Part shown: one piece after another, positions 33,380-42,171 of the stretch
How positions within the stretch are numbered: the stretch's first letter is position 1
Layout: each line of letters opens with the position of its first letter
NCBI GenBank assembly: GCA_963734665.1
Contig: CAVTIR010000004.1
Location: 1,612,001 to 1,676,000 of the forward strand
Direction: 5' to 3'
Source of the DNA: Trebonia sp963734665
GTDB taxonomy: Bacteria > Actinomycetota > Actinomycetes > Streptosporangiales > Streptosporangiaceae
DNA length: 64,000 bases
Program-made: the position numbers and the translations under genes
Notes under the pieces: generated by a model
Database searches by the model: none
What the model saw: the letters and a program-made list of their open reading frames with translations, nothing else
What the model was told of the DNA's origin: nothing

Positions 33380-34678
33380 CTAGCCGGCCTGTTCCAGGGC
33401 GCTGCGCATCGGGCGGAGCTTAGACTCGGTCTCCGCCAGTTCGGCGGCCGGGTCGGAGCCGGCGACGATGCCGCCGCCGGCGAACAGGCGGGCCCGGTGC
33501 CCGTCGAGCTGCGCGCAGCGCAGCGCGATGCCCCACTCGCCGTTGCCGTCAGCGTCGACCCAGCCGACCGGGCCGGCGTACCGCTCCCGGTCCATGGACT
33601 CAAGCTCGCGGATCACCTCGACGGCGGCGTCGGTGGGCGTTCCGCCCACGGCGGCCGTCGGGTGGACCGCAGCGACGAGCGCGAGCGCGGACCGCGCGGC
33701 CGCCAGAGTGCCACGCACCCAGGTCCCGAGGTGCTGGACGTTGGGCAGCCGGATGAGCTCGGGGCGCGGCGCGACGTACATGGCCGCGCAGAGGTGCGCC
33801 AGGGCGTCGCGCAGCGAGGCGGAGGCGTACTCGTGCTCCTCGTTCTCCTTCGCCGACCCGAGGAGCGCGCGGGCGAGGTCGCTGTCCTCAGCGGTCGTCG
33901 CGCCGCGCGGTGTGGTGCCGGCGAGGACCAGGGAGCGCACCTCCCAGCTGTCCCTGCCGATGAGCAGCTCGGGGGTGGCGCCCACGAGGCCGTCGCAGGC
34001 GAACGTGTAGCAACCGGGGTAGCGCACGGCGAGTCGGCGTAGCAGCACCCGCGCGTCGATCGGGCAGTCGGCCGACGCGTACACGTCCCGTGCCAGGACC
34101 ACCTTGTGCAGGTCGGGGGAGTGCTTGATCCGGCGAACGGCCTCGCCGACCGCCTGCTCCCACTCCGGTGCCGACAGCGAGCCGTCGTGCCAGCGGATGT
34201 CGACGGGAGCGATCGGTGCCTCGAACGGGCCAGGCGTCCACGCTATCTCGCCGTCCGGGGTGATGGTGGTCAGCCAGGCGTTGCCCGTACCGTCCCGGCC
34301 GAGGATCGCTCGCGGCACGATGAGCACCGAGCCGTCGGACGCGTCGTCGAACGTGAAGGTGCCGAACGCGACCAGGCCCGAGCCCCGGCGGCGCACCGCG
34401 TCGTCGATGTCCGCGCTGTCGGCGACCTCGCGGAGCCACTTCTCCGCGGCGGCGAACCGGTCCGCCCCAGCGGGCAGCGTCACCCGCGCGGCCTCACCCC
34501 ACCCGGCCAGGCCAGCGGACTGCCGCACCCACGCGACGGCCGCCCGCTCGGGTACCTCGGCGAGGAAGTCCTCGCCTGGGTCGGGAACTGGCACGCTGCG
34601 CACGATCAATCGCTCGCCGTATGAGTCCCCGCCCGGCCGCTCGCTGTGGTCGCTGCGGGTTCCGTACGGCTCTGCCAT
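33380..34678 (-). CDS. Isochorismate synthase (chorismate-binding family)
   Basis: A 432-residue enzyme converting chorismate to isochorismate, the first step toward menaquinone or, in some species, siderophores. Family motifs: HKVVLARDVYA, GATPELLIGRD, LAGTTPRGATTAEDSDLARA, LGTWVRGTL, HPTAAVGGTP and the C-terminal FAGGGIVAGSDPAAELAETE with its magnesium-binding glutamates. No other men or siderophore gene is adjacent, so menaquinone is the default role. The start is ATG 34678. It is preceded by TAGAAT and exactly 8 bases with no ribosome site, so a leaderless mRNA is likely; the TTG three codons earlier would fall in that spacer. Confidence 0.9.
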   Translation of the reverse strand: MAEPYGTRSDHSERPGGDSYGERLIVRSVPVPDPGEDFLAEVPERAAVAWVRQSAGLAGWGEAARVTLPAGADRFAAAEKWLREVADSADIDDAVRRRGSGLVAFGTFTFDDASDGSVLIVPRAILGRDGTGNAWLTTITPDGEIAWTPGPFEAPIAPVDIRWHDGSLSAPEWEQAVGEAVRRIKHSPDLHKVVLARDVYASADCPIDARVLLRRLAVRYPGCYTFACDGLVGATPELLIGRDSWEVRSLVLAGTTPRGATTAEDSDLARALLGSAKENEEHEYASASLRDALAHLCAAMYVAPRPELIRLPNVQHLGTWVRGTLAAARSALALVAAVHPTAAVGGTPTDAAVEVIRELESMDRERYAGPVGWVDADGNGEWGIALRCAQLDGHRARLFAGGGIVAGSDPAAELAETESKLRPMRSALEQAG

Positions 34679-34831
34679 AACAAGCAATTCTAGTCGGGGC
34701 CGCGGACCGCCCGGCTGGCCCGCTCGCCAGCTGGCGTGTCCGCACCCTGGGCAGTCCTTCCGCGTACCGCCGGGCGGTCTGCTCGCTCCCGGTGAGCAGG
34801 TGTCCCGATGGCTCGCGGCGTGTCACTCGCG

Positions 34832-35215
34832 TCAGTTGCTCGGCTCGCGCGGCGAAAGCATCTGCGCCATCGCGGGCAGCACGCCGGGCGCGACCCGGCA
34901 GTAGACCCAGGTGCCGCGGCGCTCGGAGATGATCAGGCCTGCCTCCCTCAGCTTCTTCAGATGGTGGCTGACCGTGGGCTGGGACACGCCCACGTTCTGG
35001 ATGTCGCAAACGGAGGCTTCTCCGCTGTGATGCGCGGCGACCCGGGAGAAAAGCCGGAGGCGAACCGGGTCGGCCAGCGCTTTGAACATGCCGGCCATGC
35101 GTTCGGCGTCTTGCGCCGATAGTTCCGCCGCCCCAAGCGGCGGGCATGGAAACTCAACGGCCGTCTCCCCGATGAGTTCCGTTGGGATCGTCATGGGGGA
35201 AATCATCGCGTGCAT
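34832..35215 (-). CDS. ArsR/SmtB-family regulator
   Basis: A 127-residue winged-helix repressor. The core is at ~38-115: KALADPVRLRLFSRVAAH, VCDIQNVGVSQPTVSHHLKK and the wing ISERRGTWVYCRVAPG. The cysteine in VCDI lies at the position of the alpha-3 arsenic/metal site of ArsR proteins. A second Cys occurs in WVYCR and another near the N-terminus (FPCPP), so metal or metalloid sensing is possible. No arsenic or metal transport gene is adjacent in the window. Three in-frame ATGs (35215, 35206, 35194) could start it. Confidence 0.85.
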   Translation of the reverse strand: MHAMISPMTIPTELIGETAVEFPCPPLGAAELSAQDAERMAGMFKALADPVRLRLFSRVAAHHSGEASVCDIQNVGVSQPTVSHHLKKLREAGLIISERRGTWVYCRVAPGVLPAMAQMLSPREPSN

Positions 35216-35767
35216 CTGTGATCTCTGCCACCGATCTGGCCATAACGTGACATCACCTATATCTAGGGTCGCATGGCTGACTGGAGGCCTTTCCCTCGCT
35301 TTCTAATCCGCATCCCCTCACGGGGTGCAAAGCGGGCATGGCCGGATCCGGCGGCGCGCCCTCGTTCCGGTGCGTTCCAGGCCCCCTGGGGCCCTTGTGT
35401 GCGGAGGTGCCGTGTGGGCCTGGGAATGCGGGCGGGCTGAATTGCAACCGATTGCAGCCGTTCTCCCGGCCCCGCTGGAACCCCGCTAGCGGCCGCCTAC
35501 CCGCTGCCTACCCGCTGCGAGGCACCCGGTGCCATTACAGGAGTCGCGGAATCAGCTTTCTTCGGGGTTCCCGCGCGGGAAACGGCTATCCCGGACGGCC
35601 GGCGCGGCGCGGAATCCGTAAACAGGGGGCCGGGCGAGCCCTGGAATCGGCTAAACCAGGATTACCGGTAAAGCGTTACCGGCGAGTAAAACTTGATTGT
35701 TTAATTCGGATCGATGCTGGTCAATGGTGTTGTAGCACTCTCGCCGCATCGCTGTGTGACGATTCCG
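35216..35767. other. 552-bp region without supported gene
   Basis: Open frames here lack codon bias. It contains the palindrome TTACCGGTAA followed closely by a second TTACCGG half, near 35660-35685, in an AT-richer stretch. This may be a regulatory site, but no gene starts on the right-hand side to use it. Otherwise I see nothing. Confidence 0.4.
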
Positions 35768-36832
35768 CTACAGCAGCTCGAGCTGCTCGTGGCGCTCGGC
35801 TGGCGGGCGCTGGGGCCTCCCTGGGGTGCCCCGTCCCCGCGGCGCGACACGGCCGGGTCGGGCGGCGTTCCGCCCGACGCCGAAGCGGTCAGCGAGGTCG
35901 CGGACCTGGCCGGCGATCCGCGCCTGATAGTCCTTGCGCGCGTACGCGCCGCGCCCGTACAGCTCGGCGTACCGGGGGACGAGGTCTGGGTGCGCCTCGC
36001 GGAGCCAGCCGAGGAACCACTCGCGGGCGCCCGGCCGCAGGTGCAAGACGATCGGCGTCACGTGCGGGGCACCCGCCGCGGCGGCCTGCCGGACGGCTGC
36101 CGCCAGCTGGGCGGGGGAGTCGGACAGGTACGGCACGATGGGGCCCATCAGCACGCCGCAGCTCAGCCCGGCGTCGTTGAGCGTCGCGCACGCCTCGAGG
36201 CGGCGCTCCGGCGCGGGGGTGCCGGGCTCGATGGCCCGCCACAGCGATTTGTCGACAAATGCCGCGGAGACGTTCAGCCCGACGTCGGTCACCTCTGCCG
36301 CCGAGAGCAGCAGGTCGAGGTCGCGCCGCACCAGCGTCCCCTTGGTGAGGATCGAGAACGGGTTGGCCGCGTCCCGCAGCGCCGCGATGATGCCCCGCAT
36401 AAGGCGGTACCGGCCCTCGGCCCGCTGGTAGCAGTCGACGTTAGTGCCCATCGCGATGTGCTCGCCCGCCCAGCCAGGGGAGGCCAGCTTCGCCCGCAGC
36501 AACTCGGGCGCGTTGACCTTGACCACGACTTTGGTGTCGAAGTCCCGCCCGGCGTCCAGGTCGAGATACGTGTGCGTGTTCCGCGCGAAACAATAAACGC
36601 AAGAATGTTGACATCCCCGGTAGGGGTTAATGGTGTAGCGGAACATCATGCGGGAGGACTTGGGTACCTCGGAGACGATCGACTTCGCGTGGACCTCGTA
36701 GAAGGTCATGCCGCGGAACTCGGGCGTGTCGAACGTCCGTGCGACCGCGTTCCGCTCGATCAGCGGCAGGGGTGACCCGACCGCGGGGTCACGGGCGTCG
36801 CCCGAATCGAGTAGCAGGCTGTCCCAGCGCAT
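35768..36832 (-). CDS. Rv2578c-family radical SAM protein
   Basis: A 354-residue radical SAM enzyme of the actinobacterial Rv2578c group, related to spore photoproduct lyase and of unknown reaction. The [4Fe-4S] motif C74-x3-C78-x2-C81 is in YRGCQHSCVYCFARNTH, followed by GTNVDCYQ and the conserved FSILTKGTLVRRDLDLL. The C-terminal ~35 residues are basic and low-complexity. The family start MRWDSL is at ATG 36832 after AGGA at 8 bases; the frame is open to 36961 but not coding-like there. Monocistronic as far as visible. Confidence 0.9.
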   Translation of the reverse strand: MRWDSLLLDSGDARDPAVGSPLPLIERNAVARTFDTPEFRGMTFYEVHAKSIVSEVPKSSRMMFRYTINPYRGCQHSCVYCFARNTHTYLDLDAGRDFDTKVVVKVNAPELLRAKLASPGWAGEHIAMGTNVDCYQRAEGRYRLMRGIIAALRDAANPFSILTKGTLVRRDLDLLLSAAEVTDVGLNVSAAFVDKSLWRAIEPGTPAPERRLEACATLNDAGLSCGVLMGPIVPYLSDSPAQLAAAVRQAAAAGAPHVTPIVLHLRPGAREWFLGWLREAHPDLVPRYAELYGRGAYARKDYQARIAGQVRDLADRFGVGRNAARPGRVAPRGRGTPGRPQRPPAERHEQLELL

Positions 36833-37063
36833 GACTGACATCCTAGAACCGGCGTTCGATGATTGCAAACACATGTTCGGGTGTAGCTGATGCTCGTCGA
36901 GCGTGATTACGCTCCGGCTTGCGTTGGAATGCGGTCGGTAATCGGTTCTTGCCTGTTCCAAAAAGAGTCAGGCACAAAGTCAGAACGATTGGATAAACCC
37001 CCCCTCGTGGGGGATAGTTAGATCAAGTTCCCATCGGCGCGCGGAACGCGGAGGTATGGCGCT

Positions 37064-37375
37064 ATGGCGCTGTCAATGGACGAGCAGCGCATGCTCGCCG
37101 AGATAGAGCGGCGACTCGCCGCGGAGGACCCTAGTCTCGCTACCAGGCTGTCCTCTTTCCGGCGGCCCGGGCCGGCTGCCGGGTTCCGGACCACCCGGGG
37201 CAAGATCATCGGCTCGATCTGTACCGTTGTCCTGCTCGCCGTCATCGGCCTGACGGTCTACGCGATGACGTTCCGCGCGCACACCTCTAAGACGCCGCCC
37301 GGCCGGCTGTCCTCCGCGCAGCCCTCGACAAGCGCCCCCGTACGGGCCGGCTCCCCGGGAAGCAACGGAGGTTAG
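37064..37375 (+). CDS. DUF3040 membrane protein
   Basis: A 103-residue small protein. The N-terminal MDEQRMLAEIERRLAAEDPS is the signature of DUF3040, an actinobacterial family of unknown function. One membrane segment lies at ~49-69 (SICTVVLLAVIGLTVYAMTF), followed by a Ser/Pro/Gly-rich tail. The ATG at 37064 follows GGAGG at 8 bases; an internal ATG at 37076 is the other option. It converges with the next gene. Confidence 0.85.
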   Translation: MALSMDEQRMLAEIERRLAAEDPSLATRLSSFRRPGPAAGFRTTRGKIIGSICTVVLLAVIGLTVYAMTFRAHTSKTPPGRLSSAQPSTSAPVRAGSPGSNGG

Positions 37376-37403
37376 GCGCGGCCAGGCCGCGGCGGCGTGA
37401 CGG

Positions 37404-37904
37404 TTAGGAGTCTCGCCAGAGCTGGACGAGGTAGCGCTCGACGCCTTCCAGCTTGCGCTTCTCGCGCTGGAAGTCGTCGGAGAGCGGATCCCTGTGCTGG
37501 CTGAAGAGGTCCGCGTACATCTGCACGACCGTCTCGCGGTAGCGGGCGTACACGCGGACCTCGTAGTTGCCGACGCCGCCGGACAGCCGCAGCCCGGACA
37601 CCGCAGGCCCGGCGGCGCCCATGTCGATCGACAGCCGCCCGCGCAGGTACAGGCGTGCCTTCGCCTCCTCGTCCCAGGCGTCGGGCAGCAGCGGCTGGCC
37701 GTCCCATTCCTCAAGGACCAGGCGGACGTCGATGTCCTGCTGGAGCGAGCCGATCCAGAGCTGCTCGCGGCTGGCCGAGACCAGCACGCCGATCGGAGCG
37801 AGGGGGCCGCCAGGCGCGTCAGGGTGCACCTCCGGGTCGTGGAGCCGGAACATGCGGCGGTCGGGGAAGACAGGCATCACAAGCTGAAGCAGCCTGCGAC
37901 TCAC
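37404..37904 (-). CDS. Uncharacterised protein (166 aa)
   Basis: I do not recognise this family. The protein is soluble, with a beta-rich N-terminal part (GVLVSASREQLWIGSLQQDI, then DVRLVLEEWDGQPLL) and a helical acidic/basic C-terminus (YRETVVQMYADLFSQHRDPL, then EKRKLEGVERYLVQLWRD). The GTG at 37904 follows a G-rich ribosome site (GGGGGATAC); the frame is open to 37970. Codon bias supports it as a real gene. It converges with the DUF3040 gene. Confidence 0.65.
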   Translation of the reverse strand: MSRRLLQLVMPVFPDRRMFRLHDPEVHPDAPGGPLAPIGVLVSASREQLWIGSLQQDIDVRLVLEEWDGQPLLPDAWDEEAKARLYLRGRLSIDMGAAGPAVSGLRLSGGVGNYEVRVYARYRETVVQMYADLFSQHRDPLSDDFQREKRKLEGVERYLVQLWRDS

Positions 37905-38158
37905 GTATCCCCCCTCGGGCACGTCCCCACCTCGCTCATCACCCACGCACGCGTGCTGGCACACCGGCACAGTGCATAAATGTAGACCGAGACACCGCTT
38001 CGCGTTGGGTGAACGTGACGGAAGCGGTCAGCGGAATTAGTGTGACGGCTGAGAAAGCCCCGGTGAAAGCCATTTCATGGAGTTACCTATTGACTACAGC
38101 CTGCAGCAATGTAGTGTCATATCCGTATAACACTCGCTGACCCCCCAGGCGGTGCGCA

Positions 38159-39700
38159 ATGCGTTCGGTCCCTGCTGCTCAGTCTCAGCTACAGAACGTA
38201 TCTGTACGATCACATGCTGACGTAATTCCGGCCTCTACTCCAATAACGGTCTCCGTGGTCCCCGCGGTTCACGATCCGCACGAGTCACTGGGAGTAGCCG
38301 TCGGTTCCGGCCGCCGCGCCATCGTCCTTGCCGTCTGCTGCTCCGCTCTGTTCATGGTCGGCCTGGACAACACGATCGTGAACGTCGGGCTCCCCGAGAT
38401 CGGCAAGTCGCTGCACACCAGCGTGGCGGGCCTGCAGTGGACCGTCGCCGGCTACACGATCGTCCTGGCCAGCCTGCTGATGTTCTCTGGTGCCGCGGCC
38501 GACAGGATCGGCCGGCGCACCATCTTCCAGGTCGGCCTGAGCCTGTTCACCCTCGGGTCGTGGCTGTGCAGCCTGGCGCCGTCCCTGTCCTGGCTCATCG
38601 CCTTCCGCGTCCTGCAGGGGGTCGGCGGGAGCATGCTGAACCCGGCGGCCCTCGGCATCATCACCAACGTCTTCAGCGCGCCGAAGGACCGCGCCAAGGC
38701 GATCGGCGTCTGGGACGGCGTCTCCGGCCTGTCCATGGCCCTCGGGCCGGTGGCCGGCGGCATCCTCGTCGGCTCCGTCGGCTGGCGGGGCATCTTCTGG
38801 GCGAACATCCCGGTCGGCCTGGCCGCGATCTCGCTCACCGCGCTGCTCGTGCCGGACTCGAAGGCAGCCAGGGGCCGCAAGGCCGATCCGCTCGGGCAGG
38901 TCCTCGTGATCGTCATGCTCGCCTCGCTGGCCTACGCGATCATCCAGGGCCCGTCCGGCGGCTGGTTCTCGCCGGACATCCTCGGGTTCTTCGCGGCCTC
39001 GATCACGGCGCTCGCACTGCTGCTGCACTACGAGCGGCGCCGCGCTGAGCCGCTGATTGACTTCCGGTTCTTCAAGTCGGTCCCGTTCAGCGCCGCCAAC
39101 GCCACGGCGGTCTGCGCGATCGCTGCGAGCGCCGGGTTCCTCTTCCTGACCACCCTCTACCTGCAGGACGTGCGCGGCTTCAGCGCCCTGCGGGCAGGCC
39201 TGACGCTGCTGCCGATGCCCTGCATGATGGCCCTCGCCTCGCCGATCTCCGGCAGGATCGTCGCACGCGGCGGCCCCCGCGTCCCCTTCGTCATCGCGGG
39301 CGCGGCGCTCACCCTGTCGACCGCGGCGCTGTCCCAGCTCAGCACCACGAGCGGCCCGGTGTTCCTGATCGTCACCTACGGCCTGTTCGGCTTCGGCGCC
39401 GGCATGGTGAACGTGCCGATCTCCAACGGGGTGATGGCGGGCGTGCCGAAGTCCCAGGCCGGCGTCGCGTCCGGCATGAACTCCTCAAGCCGCCAGCTCG
39501 GCCAGTCCCTTGGCGTCGCCATCGTCGGCTCGGTCCTCGCGGCCAGCCTGCGCGGCTCGATGCACGCCGGCTTCCTCACCGCCGCGCACGCCGGCTGGTG
39601 GGTCATGGCCGGCTGCGGCTACGCGGTCTTGGTGCTGGGCGTCCTCAGCACGACCCAGTGGGCCCGCGCGACCGCCGCGAAGGCCGGAGTCGAGGGATAA
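38159..39700 (+). CDS. DHA2-type MFS drug transporter (14-TM)
   Basis: A 513-residue proton-driven exporter of the EmrB/QacA family. After a ~50-residue cytosolic lead, segment 1 starts at ~53 with motif D1 (FMVGLDNTIVNVGLPEIGKS). Motif A is GAAADRIGRRTIFQVGL and motif C is GLSMALGPVAGGILVGSVGW with RGIFWANIPVG. Fourteen hydrophobic stretches are visible. Likely substrates are hydrophobic drugs or the cell's own metabolites. The start codon ATG 38159 lacks a strong ribosome site. Its stop codon lies within a GATAACAGCAA motif. Confidence 0.88.
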   Translation: MRSVPAAQSQLQNVSVRSHADVIPASTPITVSVVPAVHDPHESLGVAVGSGRRAIVLAVCCSALFMVGLDNTIVNVGLPEIGKSLHTSVAGLQWTVAGYTIVLASLLMFSGAAADRIGRRTIFQVGLSLFTLGSWLCSLAPSLSWLIAFRVLQGVGGSMLNPAALGIITNVFSAPKDRAKAIGVWDGVSGLSMALGPVAGGILVGSVGWRGIFWANIPVGLAAISLTALLVPDSKAARGRKADPLGQVLVIVMLASLAYAIIQGPSGGWFSPDILGFFAASITALALLLHYERRRAEPLIDFRFFKSVPFSAANATAVCAIAASAGFLFLTTLYLQDVRGFSALRAGLTLLPMPCMMALASPISGRIVARGGPRVPFVIAGAALTLSTAALSQLSTTSGPVFLIVTYGLFGFGAGMVNVPISNGVMAGVPKSQAGVASGMNSSSRQLGQSLGVAIVGSVLAASLRGSMHAGFLTAAHAGWWVMAGCGYAVLVLGVLSTTQWARATAAKAGVEG

Positions 39701-39898
39701 CAGCAACAAGCGCTCCGCGCCAACGACCTCCTGGCAGGCCAGGAACGAGTCAGAAAGAAGATGGTGGATCGATGAGTACGCCAGCGCGTACCGATCGATC
39801 CACCATCTTCCGGGCAAGCCGCAAAGTGGAGATAACAGCAAGAAGCGTCCCGCATAACCCGTGACGGGAAGCCGCGGCCGAGATAACAGCAACAAGCG
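39696..39898 (+). repeat. Cluster of three GATAACAGCAA motifs
   Basis: GATAACAGCAACAAGCG at 39696-39712 and 39882-39898, and GATAACAGCAAGAAGCG at 39831-39847. The first contains the MFS stop codon. They bracket the hairpin at 39757-39810. Function unknown. Confidence 0.6.
39757..39810. terminator. 54-nt long hairpin between MFS and fmdB-type genes
   Basis: GAAGATGGTGGATCGAT (39757-39773) pairs perfectly with ATCGATCCACCATCTTC (39794-39810). Inside, after a 2x2 internal loop, GTACGC pairs with GCGTAC around CAGC. It could terminate the MFS transcript, but its length and AT content differ from ordinary terminators here. Confidence 0.55.
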
Positions 39899-39992
39899 GC
39901 CTCTCGTGAGCTTCGCTGGCGTGCCGCTTGCCGGGAAGGGGAATGGGCGGCGGGCCAGTGTCAGCCGCACCCGTTCGGGGTCACTGGAAAGA

Positions 39993-40211
39993 TCAGCCGC
40001 CGCAGCCGCACGCGCCGCCGCAGCAGCCCCCGCCACCGCCGACGGGGGCGCCGCCGCCGGACGACAGCCCGCCGATGCCCACGGTGGTCAGCAGCTTCAC
40101 GGTGTCGTCGTGACCCTGCGGGCAGGTTGCCGGGTCGCCGGACTGGCTCATCGGCCGGGTGAGCAGGAAGGTGTCGCCGCAGGCGCGGCAGCGGAACTCG
40201 TAACGTGGCAC
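39993..40211 (-). CDS. FmdB-family zinc-ribbon protein
   Basis: A 72-residue protein with the FmdB opening PRYEFRCRACG. Metal ligands are Cys8 and Cys11, with Cys30 and a second ligand in CPQGH, where many relatives have CPxC. The C-terminus is a Gly/Cys tail (GGGGCCGGACGCGG) with four more cysteines. FmdB proteins are small putative regulators of unclear role. It lies between two DHA2 exporters and may share no function with them. Confidence 0.85.
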   Translation of the reverse strand: MPRYEFRCRACGDTFLLTRPMSQSGDPATCPQGHDDTVKLLTTVGIGGLSSGGGAPVGGGGGCCGGACGCGG

Positions 40212-40299
40212 GTGAGGATTGTACCGTCCCTGGACACTGAGCCATAGTGATCATTGCCCGGCGAATGGCCGAACGGTTGTGGGCCGCCTACGGGCACGG

Positions 40300-42084
40300 T
40301 TACTCGGTGGCGGTAACGGCGTCCGTGGTGACGACGACCTCCGGTTCGGACGAGGCCGTCTCCGGCTTCTTGCCGCGCATCCACGAGACGGCCGCGCCGC
40401 ACACCGCCATCAGTGCCGCGGCGGTGAAGACGATCGTGAGGCCGTGGTGGAACGGGGCGGAGATCAGATTCGGGAAGAACGTCTTGCCAGTGAGCGTGGC
40501 CACGTTCGCGGCGGGCAGGGTGCGCAGCAGCCCGGTGGGGGCCAGGAGATTCTGCACCGGGTTGTAACCCAGCATGGCGGCGAACACCGTGGAGACCGGG
40601 GGCAGGTGGGCGATCGATGTCGCGGTGGCCAGTGGCACGCCCTGGGCGGTCAGGCCGGGCAGCAGCGCCTTCGGCAGCGTGTTGGCCAGGCCCGCGATCA
40701 TCAGCGAGAAGAAGATGCCGATGGACAGCGACATGCCGGAGTTCTGGAAGGTGGACCGCATGCCAGACGCCGCGCCGCGGTTGTAGGCGGGGACCGAAGA
40801 CATGATCGCGGCGGTGTTCGGCGCGGCGAACAGGCCGGAGCCGATCCCGTTGCCGAAGATGAGCACCCCGAACACCCAGTACGGGAAGTCGATCGGCAGC
40901 ATCATCAGGCCGACGAAACAGCACGCGGCGACGAGCAGCCCCCCGGTGGCGAACGGGCGCGCGCCGTACCGGTCCGACAGGCTGCCGGAGATCGGGCCCG
41001 CGACGAGGAACCCGGCGGTAAGCGGCAGCATGTAGATGCCCGCCCACAGCGGGGTGACGGTGAAGTCGTAGCCGTGCAGCGGCAGCCAGATCCCGGCGAG
41101 CCAGATAACCAGCATGAACTGCAGGCCGCCGCGGGAGATCGCGCCGAGCAGCGAGGCGATGTTCCCGGCCGCGAACTCGCGGATGCGGAACAGCCCCAGG
41201 TTGAACATCGGATCCTTCACCTTGGACTCGATGAAGCAGAAGAGCGCGAGCAGGGCAGCGCCGAGGATCAGGCCGCCGAAGACCATCGGGTTGCCCCAGC
41301 TGGTGGGATCGCTGTGGTACGGCTGGATGCCGAAGGTGATCGCGGTGAGCAGCACGCCCGCGCCGGCCGCGAACGTGAGGTTCCCGAGCCAGTCGATGCG
41401 CGCCTTGCGCGTGCTGGCGATCTCCTTGAGCGACTTGTAAGCCCAGATGGTGCCGAACAGGCCGAACGGCAGGTTGATCCAGAAGACCGCCCGCCAGTCC
41501 CAGGCCGACAGCAGGCCGCCGAGCAGCAGGCCGACGAACTGGCCGGAGATGCCGGCGACCTGGTTGATGCCGAGCGCCGTGCCGCGCTTGCCCTCGGGGA
41601 ACGCGTCGGTGAGGATCGCCGCGGAGTTGGCCATGAGCATCGAGCCGCCGAACGCCTGGACGAACCGCCAGCCGATGAGCCACAGCGCGCCGTGCGTGCC
41701 CTGGAACGGGTCGAAGGACAGCCCGATCGAGGCCAGGGTGAAGACCACGAACCCGAGGTTGTAGATCTTCACCCGGCCGAAGATGTCGCCGAGGCGGCCG
41801 AGGGTGACCACGAGGATGGACTGCACGAGCAGGTAGCCCATCATCATCCACAGCAGGTAGGTCACGTTGCCGGGGGTCAGCGGGTTCAGGCCGATGCCGC
41901 GGAAGATGGCGGGCATCGCGACGATGACGATGGAACCATCGATCGTCGCCATGACCATCGCGAGGGTCGTGTTCGACAGGGCGATCCACCTGTAGGCGTC
42001 ACCGCGCCCCCCCGGGCTGTTCCCGCTCTGTCTGTCGTCCCCGCCCTGCCTGCCAGCCCCGTGTTCGCTCGTCGTCGTAGCCAC
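40300..42084 (-). CDS. DHA2-type MFS drug transporter
   Basis: A 594-residue exporter. Segment 1 contains LAMVMATIDGSIVIVAMPAI; motif A is LGRLGDIFGRVKIYNLGF; motif C region is GINQVAGISGQFVGLLLGGL with WRAVFWINLPFG. A long extracytoplasmic loop (~480-545) precedes the last segment. A TTG at 42120 would extend it, but that codon lies inside an operator palindrome. I choose the GTG at 42084, preceded by TATTGT and 8 bases, which suggests a leaderless transcript. The operator ATAGTTGC-N6-GCAACTAT just upstream points to local repression, though no regulator gene is adjacent. Confidence 0.87.
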   Translation of the reverse strand: MATTTSEHGAGRQGGDDRQSGNSPGGRGDAYRWIALSNTTLAMVMATIDGSIVIVAMPAIFRGIGLNPLTPGNVTYLLWMMMGYLLVQSILVVTLGRLGDIFGRVKIYNLGFVVFTLASIGLSFDPFQGTHGALWLIGWRFVQAFGGSMLMANSAAILTDAFPEGKRGTALGINQVAGISGQFVGLLLGGLLSAWDWRAVFWINLPFGLFGTIWAYKSLKEIASTRKARIDWLGNLTFAAGAGVLLTAITFGIQPYHSDPTSWGNPMVFGGLILGAALLALFCFIESKVKDPMFNLGLFRIREFAAGNIASLLGAISRGGLQFMLVIWLAGIWLPLHGYDFTVTPLWAGIYMLPLTAGFLVAGPISGSLSDRYGARPFATGGLLVAACCFVGLMMLPIDFPYWVFGVLIFGNGIGSGLFAAPNTAAIMSSVPAYNRGAASGMRSTFQNSGMSLSIGIFFSLMIAGLANTLPKALLPGLTAQGVPLATATSIAHLPPVSTVFAAMLGYNPVQNLLAPTGLLRTLPAANVATLTGKTFFPNLISAPFHHGLTIVFTAAALMAVCGAAVSWMRGKKPETASSEPEVVVTTDAVTATE

Positions 42085-42102
42085 GTCTAGCAACAATAGC
42101 TG

Positions 42103-42124
42103 ATAGTTGCCTGCTAGCAACTAT
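42103..42124. promoter_or_regulatory. Inverted-repeat operator upstream of MFS gene
   Basis: ATAGTTGC (42103-42110) and GCAACTAT (42117-42124) with a 6-bp spacer, 19 bp upstream of the GTG at 42084. The spacing and symmetry suit a TetR- or MarR-type repressor of a drug pump. Confidence 0.55.
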
Positions 42125-42171
42125 TACTCGGGCTAACGAAGTTGAGGCACGGCAGTCTATGCAGTGCCTGC

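Noticed and set aside
35338..36180. 280-codon plus-strand open frame in the 35-kb gap
   Set aside because: Half overlaps the radical SAM gene antisense and the rest has no codon bias or recognisable sequence.
40148..42090. Very long open frames on both strands over the second MFS gene
   Set aside because: They are shadows; only the frame 40300-42084 gives membrane segments and MFS motifs.
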